Of a stretch of DNA of 64,000 bases, positions 56,732 through 64,000 are shown in pieces. The first letter of the stretch is position 1. Each line of letters begins with the position of its first letter. The notes beneath the pieces were generated by a model that saw only the letters and a list, made by a program, of their open reading frames with translations, was not told where the DNA came from and ran no database searches. The translations under genes were made by a program, and so were the position numbers. Origin of the DNA: Escallonia rubra (lineage: Eukaryota; Streptophyta; Magnoliopsida; Escalloniales; Escalloniaceae); contig JAVXUO010002165.1 of assembly GCA_033065855.1 (NCBI GenBank), positions 124,001 through 188,000 of the forward strand, read 5' to 3'.

Positions 56732-59700
56732 TCACATAGGTGAAGACATGCCAAGTTCTCTTCTAAGAGCGGTAAACCTCTTCGAATCTAAAGGTTTAGT
56801 GAAGATATCCGCTAATTGGTGATTTGTGTCCACGAAATCAAGAACAATATCACCTTTTTGCACATGATCACGGATAAAATGGTGTTTGATTTCTATGTGC
56901 TTTGTGCGAGAATGTTGGATGGGATTTTTGGTTAAGTCAATGGCACTAGTGTTATCACATAAGATAGGTATGTGATCAAACTTAAGTCCAAAGTCCAAAA
57001 GGGTTTGTTTCATCCAAAGAATTTGTGCACAACAAGCACCAACCGCCATATATTCGGCTTCGGTGGTAGAGAGTGCAACCGAATTTTGCTTTTTGGAACT
57101 CCAAGAAACAAGAGAGTGACCTAGGAATTGGCAACCTCCACTAGTACTTTTCCGCTCGGTTTTACAACCGGCATAGTCGGCGTCGGAGTAACCAATTAGG
57201 TCAAAAAATGAAGTGTTTCTAGGAAACCATAACCCTAAATCGTGAGTGCCCTTAAGATATCTAAGGATTCTCTTGACGGCAATCAAATGAGATTCCTTAG
57301 GACAAGCTTGAAATCTAGCACATAAACAAACACTAAACATTATATCGGGTCTACTTGCGGTAAGGTAAAGAAGTGATCCGATCATACCTCGATAGCGCTT
57401 AATATCAACATCCTTACCCTTTTCATCTTTATCAATCTTTAAAGAAGAGCTCATTGGAGTGTCAAAAGCATTTGATGCTTCCATGTCAAATCTTTTGAGT
57501 AGCTCTTTGGTGTATTTGGCTTGGTTGATAAAGATTCCATCCTTGCTTTGTTTTATTTGCAATCCAAGGAAGAAGGTGAGTTCTCCCATCATGCTCATTT
57601 CAAACTCCTTACTCATACAAGAAGCAAACTCTTCGCACAAGGATCCATTAGTAGCACCAAATATAATATCATCAACATAAATTTGCACCAACAATAAGTC
57701 ATTGCCCTTAGATTTTATAAAAAGAGTGGTGTCAAGTTTTCCTCTTGAAAAACCATTTTCTAAAAGAAAATTACTTAGCCTTTCATACCAAGCTCTAGGA
57801 GCTTGTTTTAAACCATAAAGAGCTTTGCTAAGACGGAAAACATGGTTTGGAAATTTTTCATGTTCAAAGCCGGGAGGTTGAGCCACATAGACCTCCTCCG
57901 AAATAAAACCATTTAGAAAGGCACTCTTGACATCCATTTGAAAGAGTTTAAAATCTCTATAGCAAGCAAAAGCTAAAAGCATTCTAATAGATTCAAGTCT
58001 AGCTACCGGTGCATAAGTTTCATCAAAATCAATTCCTTCCTCTTGGTTATAACCTTGGGCCACTAATCTAGCCTTGTTTCTAACCACGACTCCGGATTCA
58101 TCAAGTTTGTTTCTAAAAATCCATTTTGTGCCTATAATCCTAAAGTTTTGAGGTTTAGGCACAAGGGTCCAAACTTGATTTCTTTCAAATTGAACTAGCT
58201 CTTCTTGCATAGCAAGCATCCAAGATTCATGATGTAGAGCTTCGGAAAATTTCTTTGGTTCAATTTGGGAAAGAAACGCTATATTAACATGTTGTTGAAG
58301 AGAGCGTCGAGTTCTTACCCCACTCGAAGGATTACCTAAGATTTGATCGCTTGGATGATCCTTTTTGTAAGTCCAATCTTTTGGTAATTCTTGAGAGTCG
58401 TCCAAGTTTGAAGCATCATTGATTGCTTCCTCATTTCCCCCTTGAGAACTTGATGGTTGCTCTCCTAGATCAATTTCTTTGGGGTTGCCTTGTAGTGTAT
58501 CACTTATATCCAAAGTTCTCAAGTCATTGTCCATGTCATCTACATTAACAATGTTAGTCCTCCGAAGAAAAGGATTAGTCTCATCAAAAGTAACATTAAT
58601 GGATTCTTCAACAACCAAAGTACTTTTATTATAAACTCTATAAGCCATACTATTATTAGAGTAACCAAGAAAAATACCCTCAAAGGTTTTGGAATCAAAT
58701 TTGCTAAGGTGATCCTTGGTATTTAAAACAAAACATTTGCAACCAAAGACTCTAAAAAAGCTCACCTTAGGTTTCTTATCATTAAAAAGCTCATAAGGGG
58801 TTTTTAACAAAATTTTTCGCAAGATAACTCTATTAAGAACAAAACATGCACAATTGACCGCCTCCGCCCAAAAGTATTTAGGTAAACCATATTCGTTAAG
58901 CATTGTTCTTGCCGCTTCTTGCAAAGACCTATTCTTTCTTTCGGCAACACCATTTTGTTGAGGAGTTCTAGGAGCCGAAAAATTATGTGATATCCCAAAG
59001 TCATCACACAAGGCTCCTATTTTTGAATTTTCAAATTCTCTACCATGATCACTCCGAATGTTTGTAATCAAATAACCTTTTTGATTTTGAACACGTTTTG
59101 CAAATGAAGTGAACACATTTAGAGATTCATCTTTGGTAGCCAAAAAGAAAGTCCAAGTATAGCGAGAAAAGTCATCAACAATAACAAAACAATATGATTT
59201 ACCACCAAGACTCGTAGTTGGGATTGGTCCAAACAAATCCATATGAAGTAATTGCAAGGGTCTAGAAGTAGATACCATTTTCTTCGGTTTGTGAGAGACC
59301 TTCTTTTGCTTACCCATTTGACAAGCATCACATACTTTATCTTTCTCAAACTTGATCTTCGGGAGACCCCTCACAAGTTCTTTGCTTGAAATATCCTTCA
59401 AGTGCTCCATGTGCATGTGACCAAGTCTTCGATGCCAAAGCCAAGATGTTTCACTAATAGCACTAAGACACTTGACATCTTGGTTAGCTAAATCATTTAA
59501 TTGAATGGAGTAAACATTATTATCTCTACTACCAACCAAAATAGTTTCATTGTTCTTCAAGGAAAGTATAGTGCATTGAGAAGCCTCAAAGATAACTTTA
59601 AAACCTTTATCACTAAATTGACTAATACTAAGCAAGTTATGCTTCAATCCTTCAACATATAACACATTCTCAATTGAATGTGGTTCCTTACCAATAGTTC

Positions 59701-59797
59701 CTTTACCTTTGATTCTTCCTTGAGAATTGTCACCAAAGGTCACATTTCCCCCTTCCTTAAGATCAATCGATGTGAAAAGAGATATGTTGCCGGTCAT
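56732..59797 (-). CDS. Sirevirus pol polyprotein
   Basis: An open frame of 1,021 codons. The protease end is at the start (HMTGNISLF follows an aspartic protease-like DSGCSRHM just upstream). The GAG-pre-integrase/zinc segment comes next ([12 protein letters not shown] ... CDACQMGKQ). The integrase core has [13 protein letters not shown] and [11 protein letters not shown]. Reverse transcriptase has [19 protein letters not shown] and YVDDIIFG. RNase H has [26 protein letters not shown] and [12 protein letters not shown]. The order integrase before RT is the Ty1/copia order. Gag lies upstream in its own frame, as is common in this lineage. Confidence 0.92.
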   Translation of the reverse strand: MTGNISLFTSIDLKEGGNVTFGDNSQGRIKGKGTIGKEPHSIENVLYVEGLKHNLLSISQFSDKGFKVIFEASQCTILSLKNNETILVGSRDNNVYSIQLNDLANQDVKCLSAISETSWLWHRRLGHMHMEHLKDISSKELVRGLPKIKFEKDKVCDACQMGKQKKVSHKPKKMVSTSRPLQLLHMDLFGPIPTTSLGGKSYCFVIVDDFSRYTWTFFLATKDESLNVFTSFAKRVQNQKGYLITNIRSDHGREFENSKIGALCDDFGISHNFSAPRTPQQNGVAERKNRSLQEAARTMLNEYGLPKYFWAEAVNCACFVLNRVILRKILLKTPYELFNDKKPKVSFFRVFGCKCFVLNTKDHLSKFDSKTFEGIFLGYSNNSMAYRVYNKSTLVVEESINVTFDETNPFLRRTNIVNVDDMDNDLRTLDISDTLQGNPKEIDLGEQPSSSQGGNEEAINDASNLDDSQELPKDWTYKKDHPSDQILGNPSSGVRTRRSLQQHVNIAFLSQIEPKKFSEALHHESWMLAMQEELVQFERNQVWTLVPKPQNFRIIGTKWIFRNKLDESGVVVRNKARLVAQGYNQEEGIDFDETYAPVARLESIRMLLAFACYRDFKLFQMDVKSAFLNGFISEEVYVAQPPGFEHEKFPNHVFRLSKALYGLKQAPRAWYERLSNFLLENGFSRGKLDTTLFIKSKGNDLLLVQIYVDDIIFGATNGSLCEEFASCMSKEFEMSMMGELTFFLGLQIKQSKDGIFINQAKYTKELLKRFDMEASNAFDTPMSSSLKIDKDEKGKDVDIKRYRGMIGSLLYLTASRPDIMFSVCLCARFQACPKESHLIAVKRILRYLKGTHDLGLWFPRNTSFFDLIGYSDADYAGCKTERKSTSGGCQFLGHSLVSWSSKKQNSVALSTTEAEYMAVGACCAQILWMKQTLLDFGLKFDHIPILCDNTSAIDLTKNPIQHSRTKHIEIKHHFIRDHVQKGDIVLDFVDTNHQLADIFTKPLDSKRFTALRRELGMSSPM

Positions 59798-59873
59798 ATG
59801 TCTTGAGCATCCACTATCAAGAATCCACTTCTTGCTACTAGATTTTGCTTTGAGACATACCTATAAACACAAA

Positions 59874-61637
59874 TCAAGTAATGACTTTTGGTACCCAAAT
59901 TTTCTTGGGTCCTTGGGTGTTAGTCTTGCATTTGTATTCTTGACCTTTCACAATCCACATTTTCTTTCTACCTCTAACAAAAACAATTCTACAAGGACAA
60001 TGATTAGTCGTATGCCCTTTCTTGTTGCACCAACCACAATGTGTAAAAGGAGTGCAATAGTTCTTTGGTCGTTTTGTAAGAATATTCAACCTAGCTTGTT
60101 GTTGCAAAACTTTAGGAGGCATGGCCATGGGATCTAATCCAAGACCGCCTTTGTTTAGGCCAATTCTTTGGCGTCCAAGCATGACATCCAAATTGTTTTG
60201 ACCATCAACAAATTTTTGAAGACATTTTCTTAAATCACAAATCTCAACTTGTAAATCTTCATTTTGTTTTTCTAAAGCCAAAGTTGTGGAGGAGATTTGT
60301 TTTGGGCTAGGAGTGTTAACAAGTAAATCAACCAAATTGTTATTCACATGCTCTACATATAAATGGCTAGACATGCATTCATTCTTGGCATGCAACTTTT
60401 CATTTTCCATTATCAACTTTTCAATTTGCTTATTAGCTTCAAGAAATTTCTTAGACAAAATAATATTTTTCTTGAAAATTTTCTTGGATTCCTCATATAA
60501 GCTATCATAAGCATCTTCAAAACTTTCATTATCACTATCACTACCGGAAGAAAAGCTTACCTCATCATTTGCCATGAAGCACACATTTGCTTGATCATTC
60601 TCTTCATCACTTGAATCAAAGTCACTCCATGTTGAAGTGTGTTCGGCATTCATTGCTCTTTCCTTCTCCTTGTTCTCTTTCTTAGAGAATTGTCTTCTTT
60701 TAGATTTTTCCCATACATCTCTTCTTTCCTTCTTCTCCTTTTTGTAGATGGGACAATCCATCTTCATGTGTCCCGGCTTGTGGCATTTGTAGCAAAGCCT
60801 TTCTTCGTTGCTAGTATTTTGTTGCCTTCTCCCATCATTTCTTCTAAATCTTAAGAACTTCTTGAAGTTCTTTGCAACTAATGCCATATCCTCTTCATTA
60901 AATTCTTCATCATCACTTGACTCAAGGTTTGAAGATGAAGCTTTAAGAGCAATTGATGTAGGCTTCTTCTTGACGTCCTCTTGATCAAAGGTCTTGAGTT
61001 GCATTTCGTACGTCATGAGTGAGCACATCAATTCATCAAGAGGAAAGATGTTGAGATTCTTTGATTCTTGGATGGCGGTGATCTTTGCATCCCAAGCTCT
61101 TGGTAAGGACCTAATCACTTTTCTCACTAGATCACCATTAGTGAATTCCTTACCCAATTGCTTCAAAGGGTTCACAATGTTAGTAAAACGAGTATTCATA
61201 TCCGTAATAGATTCATTTTGAAGCATATGGAATAACTCATAATCTCTAAACAATAAATTCATCTTGGAGTCTCTAAGAAGAGAAGTCCCTTCATGAGTGA
61301 CTTGAAGAGTATCCCAAATACTCTTAGCGGAATTACACATAATGACTCTATTGAGTTCATTAGTGTCTAAAGCACATACAAGACAATTTTTTGCTCTAGC
61401 ATTCATACAAATCATCTTCTTGTCATGATCACTATACTCCGATTTTGATTTAGGTTCTTCAACCTTGTCAAACACGTTTATCGGAACGAATGGGCCATTC
61501 TCAACAATATCCCACATCTCATAGTCTTGAGATTCTAAGTAGATTTTCATCTTGACTTTCCACACACTATAGTTGGTCCCATTAAACAATGGAGGCCTAG
61601 TGGTAGAACTACCCTCCATACCCCCAACATAAGCCAT
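59874..61637 (-). CDS. Sirevirus gag
   Basis: An open frame of 587 codons. The N-terminal capsid-like region begins MAYVGGMEGSSTTRPPLFNG and continues with NYSVWKVKMKIYLES and WDTLQVTHEGTSLLRDSK, as in plant copia gag (UBN2-like). A CCHC knuckle is at about residues 281-294 (CYKCHKPGHMKMDC). Basic and acidic Ser-rich stretches follow, then a predicted coiled coil (KKFLEANKQIEKLIMENEKL) and a second cysteine-rich motif near the end (CGWCNKKGHTTNHC). The long C-terminal extension with a coiled coil is characteristic of Sirevirus gag. Confidence 0.9.
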   Translation of the reverse strand: MAYVGGMEGSSTTRPPLFNGTNYSVWKVKMKIYLESQDYEMWDIVENGPFVPINVFDKVEEPKSKSEYSDHDKKMICMNARAKNCLVCALDTNELNRVIMCNSAKSIWDTLQVTHEGTSLLRDSKMNLLFRDYELFHMLQNESITDMNTRFTNIVNPLKQLGKEFTNGDLVRKVIRSLPRAWDAKITAIQESKNLNIFPLDELMCSLMTYEMQLKTFDQEDVKKKPTSIALKASSSNLESSDDEEFNEEDMALVAKNFKKFLRFRRNDGRRQQNTSNEERLCYKCHKPGHMKMDCPIYKKEKKERRDVWEKSKRRQFSKKENKEKERAMNAEHTSTWSDFDSSDEENDQANVCFMANDEVSFSSGSDSDNESFEDAYDSLYEESKKIFKKNIILSKKFLEANKQIEKLIMENEKLHAKNECMSSHLYVEHVNNNLVDLLVNTPSPKQISSTTLALEKQNEDLQVEICDLRKCLQKFVDGQNNLDVMLGRQRIGLNKGGLGLDPMAMPPKVLQQQARLNILTKRPKNYCTPFTHCGWCNKKGHTTNHCPCRIVFVRGRKKMWIVKGQEYKCKTNTQGPKKIWVPKVIT

Positions 61638-61681
61638 GATCGATTAACTCTCTTGGCGTTACCCAATATAACAAGAGCCGA

Positions 61682-61694
61682 GGCTCTGATACCA
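61682..61694 (-). other. Primer binding site of the Sirevirus element
   Basis: TGGTATCAGAGCC on the minus strand, two bases from the 5' LTR end. Initiator-Met tRNA type. Confidence 0.88.
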
Positions 61695-61696
61695 CT

Positions 61697-62974
61697 TGAA
61701 ACCAATAAAATAACCCTAGAGGGGGGGTGAATAGGGTTTTAAGACTACTTTAAAATATAACAACCAACAAACCTTAATCTCAAAAACTCAAGTAAACAAA
61801 CAACCAATCTCAACACAATATGTAAAACAATAATGTAAAGAGAGAAGGGTTTAGAGATACTTGACAATGAGAATTAAATGGTTCGGCTTGATATACCCAC
61901 AAGCCTACGTCCACCCCTTCAAGGAAGTCCCTTGAAAGGCCCTAGAATCCACTAGTATGATCTTCCTTACGGGTCAAGATCGAACCTCTTACAATCCCTT
62001 GATGCTATGCCCACATCAAGAACAAGCTTTGACAAACCCAAAGCTCCAAAGCTTGACAACCCCAAGCTTTGATACAAGAACCTTTCAATGAAGAAATGAG
62101 TACAAGATTTCACTCTTAAGAAGTAGATGAGTACAAGTTGAAGTACTAGAACAAGAGAGATGAGTGTATGATGACTTATGAAAGTGTATCTCTCTCTAAT
62201 GTAAGCTCACAATAAATGCTCTCTTGAAAAGGGTGAGAAATCAATGAAAACAAGAGAGATTTGAACAATTGCTTTGATCTTTGAGAATATGAAAGATAGG
62301 AGAGCTTTGAATGCAATTGATGATTGAAAACAATGCCCAAAATGAGTATTTATAGAGCTGGGAATAAATATGACCGTTTGGGGTTAGGTAGGGCATTAAA
62401 TGCGCCAAACGGTAAATGCAGTCGACTGCAATGCCCATTGCAGTCGACTGTAACCCAAAAAGTAGCCGTTGGAATTTCAAAATTCCAACTTGCAGTCGAC
62501 TGCATTCAATGCAGTCGACTGTAATGGCCTACTGGAAGTATTGCAGTCGACTGCATTGAATGCAGTCGACTGTAATACCCTACTGCCCAACATGCAGTCG
62601 ACTGCATCCCAATGCAGTCGACTGCATCCCTGAAAAATGCAGTTTCCTGTTTTTAAAGCATGAAAAACATTTTATGCATGCAAGGGAAACCTATGGGCAA
62701 TTTCTAGGTATACAGTCATCGTAACGATCATCTCTCTATGTCTAGTTTACAAAGACGGAAATAAAAGCATGAAAACTTCAATCGTCGAATTTCCTCTTTG
62801 ATGCGTTCCGTTGAGAGTCTTTGATCGTGTTGCTCGTCTAATAATCCGTTTGCATGAGTATGAGATTGTTCCTATTGCTTCATCAACTCAATGCATGTTA
62901 GACAGCATAATCATCAATGTTAGTTATCATCAAAATCAAATATAATCCTAGGTTAAATAACCGTAGGGTTAACA
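61697..62974 (-). repeat. 5' LTR of the Sirevirus element
   Basis: 1,278 bp, equal in length to the 3' LTR, with 5 base differences between them. TATAAATA at 62,347-62,354 and eight palindromes at 62,419-62,624 form the promoter region. Confidence 0.93.
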
Positions 62975-62979
62975 GGAAG
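62975..62979. repeat. Target site duplication, right (Sirevirus element)
   Basis: GGAAG directly after the right LTR, matching 52,661-52,665. Confidence 0.85.
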
Positions 62980-63560
62980 CAACATGTAAAAAGAATATGA
63001 GTTAATTGTCGTAAATAATTTAAAAATACCAACATGAGATTTTACTTCATCGGTTAATTCTAATTATATCACACTGAACTTTAAAACACATAAGTTTTTT
63101 CTAAGTGTTCTTTTTCTTATTTACCCATTTTACTTATGCGCCATATCATCTTATTTGTTTTAATGTCCTTTTTTTAAACAACTTATTAACTCTTTACTAA
63201 AATTTATTATTAAAATATTTGTGAACATTATTGCCCTAATTGCTGTAAACCTTTTAAAACTGGAAAAATAATCCCAAAATTTTAATTATATAACATTGAA
63301 CTTTCAAATACATTAGCTTTTTTTAGTGTTTTGTTTTTTCTTTTTACCCCTCTTACTTAATTATGCGACATGTCATCCTTTTTGTTTTGTTTTTCTTTCT
63401 TCACCCCAACTTATTAATTATGTATTATACTTTATTGTTATAAATTTGTGGATATTATTGGCCCAATTTTCGTAAACCTTTTAAAACTAGGAAACTAACT
63501 CTAAAGTTTTTTTAAATACTACCTAATGGATATATTTACATATTAGGCCTTAATATTGAC
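62980..63560. repeat. AT-rich repeat domain, right end
   Basis: Partial units near 63,120-63,290 and 63,350-63,560, each with the lead-in TTATGCG(A/C)CA(C/T)(G/A)TCATC. This continues the domain left of the Sirevirus and joins directly to the FAR1-like coding sequence. Confidence 0.65.
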
Positions 63561-64000
63561 TTCAAAATATAGAGGATGTGCTTGCATAATATTCCCGCCG
63601 TCTCAAATTTTGCACATGAACAACTAGCTCTAACATCTTTCAACGAATAATAGTAAACTGTTCGCCATTTCTCCTTATCAACAGAAATCAAACCCACTCT
63701 GTATTTCGCAACGTTAGTTTCCTTACTCCATGTTATGTGCGAACAACTAATACTAGCATTCCATTCTTTCTTAAAGATCTCAAACAAACTACGAGTATAA
63801 CAATCTCCGACTTTTCGTTCAATCGGATGATCAGAGGACAAAACTGCTTTTGAGTTCATGGTCTTAAAGTCCTCATCTTCCTCAGCGTACCTTCGATTAT
63901 AAACTGCTTTGTCATATTTCATAACAAACTCATTCAACATGGTATTAGAATTCACATACCCGTCAAAAAATGAATGGATGCTTTCACTTCGTCCACTCGT
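63536..64000 (-). CDS. FAR1/FRS or mudrA-like protein fragment with SWIM zinc finger
   Basis: Open from the right edge of the window for 154 codons to a TAA at 63,538-63,536. It begins SGRSESIHSFFDGYVNSNTM, the conserved end of the MULE transposase-like domain of FAR1-related proteins. It ends in the SWIM zinc finger CSCAKFETAGILCKH. FAR1/FRS proteins are transcription factors derived from Mutator-like transposases; the same domains occur in active MULEs, so host gene and transposon cannot be told apart here. After CKHILYILK the frame passes into the AT-rich repeat and closes within a few codons (SILRPNM). The native C-terminus is therefore lost and no splice donor is seen at the junction. 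The 5' part lies outside the window. Confidence 0.75.
   Translation of the reverse strand, partial: TSGRSESIHSFFDGYVNSNTMLNEFVMKYDKAVYNRRYAEEDEDFKTMNSKAVLSSDHPIERKVGDCYTRSLFEIFKKEWNASISCSHITWSKETNVAKYRVGLISVDKEKWRTVYYYSLKDVRASCSCAKFETAGILCKHILYILKSILRPNM

Larger units (their letters stand above)
52666..62974 (-). mobile_element. Sirevirus-type Ty1/copia retrotransposon, looks whole
   Basis: A 10,309-bp element on the minus strand with 1,278-bp LTRs, a 5-bp target duplication, a primer site, gag, pol, a third open frame and a polypurine tract. The LTRs differ at 5 positions with no length change. That is about 0.4 percent, or roughly 0.15 million years if a rate of 1.3e-8 per site per year applies. 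Sirevirus traits are a gag with a CCHC knuckle and coiled coil, an extra frame after pol, iterated polypurine-like motifs and LTR palindromes before the TATA box. It looks whole, with few or no breaks. It sits inside the AT-rich repeat domain. Confidence 0.92.

Overview
This window is nuclear DNA of a flowering plant, most likely a eudicot. It holds intron-containing tau-class glutathione S-transferase (GST) genes, a germin-like protein gene, a FAR1-type transposase-derived fragment, and many plant retrotransposons primed by initiator-Met tRNA. Host genes are few. Most of the sequence is transposon-derived, intergenic or simple repeat. No prokaryotic gene organisation, CRISPR array or viral genome was seen.

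Left half (1 to about 37,560): a segmental module is present three times in the same orientation: unit A (1 to about 9,840), unit B (12,942 to 20,485) and unit C (about 28,765 to 37,560). Each unit has a broken Ty1/copia fossil, then a GGT-rich flank, then a two-exon tau GST gene on the minus strand (A 7141-9128, B 16857-18885, C 35838-37354). All three GSTs keep a 218-codon reading frame when the intron is removed. Each has a mark of possible divergence in expression or activity: A has lost the TATA-like promoter box, B has a substitution next to the catalytic serine, and C has a GC instead of a GT 5' splice site. A and C share three derived features that B lacks: a LINE ORF1 fragment, a tandem LTR-gag duplication and an inserted organelle-like tRNA half. 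The A/C split is therefore younger than the split from B, although B lies between them.

Between the units: a 5'-truncated LINE with a perfect 14-bp target duplication (11,370-12,431), a Mutator-like non-autonomous element (19,366-20,428) whose empty site is still visible in unit A, a broken minus-strand Ty1/copia element (20,486-26,488) whose LTR carries a nested hAT-like element (25,296-26,259), and a decayed minus-strand LINE (26,489 to about 30,185).

Middle (37,560 to 44,600): a second 5'-truncated LINE with a 14-bp target duplication and an open zf-RVT plus RNase H frame (38,719-39,710), a decayed plus-strand LINE (about 40,440-42,618), and an intact germin-like protein gene (43,553-44,170, minus).

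Right part (44,600 to 64,000): a long AT-rich repeat domain of diverged units of about 170-215 bp, in direct and inverted orientation. Nested in it are a TRIM-type array of five LTRs and four internal domains (47,322-48,902), a second copy of the Mutator-like family with a 9-bp target duplication (50,367-51,453), and a young Sirevirus-type Ty1/copia element (52,666-62,974). The Sirevirus has 1,278-bp LTRs differing at 5 sites, a GGAAG target duplication, gag, pol and a third open frame in the env-like position. At the right edge a FAR1/mudrA-like coding segment runs off the window and ends abruptly in the AT-rich repeat.

The most unusual signal is inside the Sirevirus. The 10-bp palindrome CAGTCGACTG occurs eight times upstream of the TATA box in each LTR. 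A second cluster of five sits between pol and the third frame, where it could act as a separate promoter for that frame.
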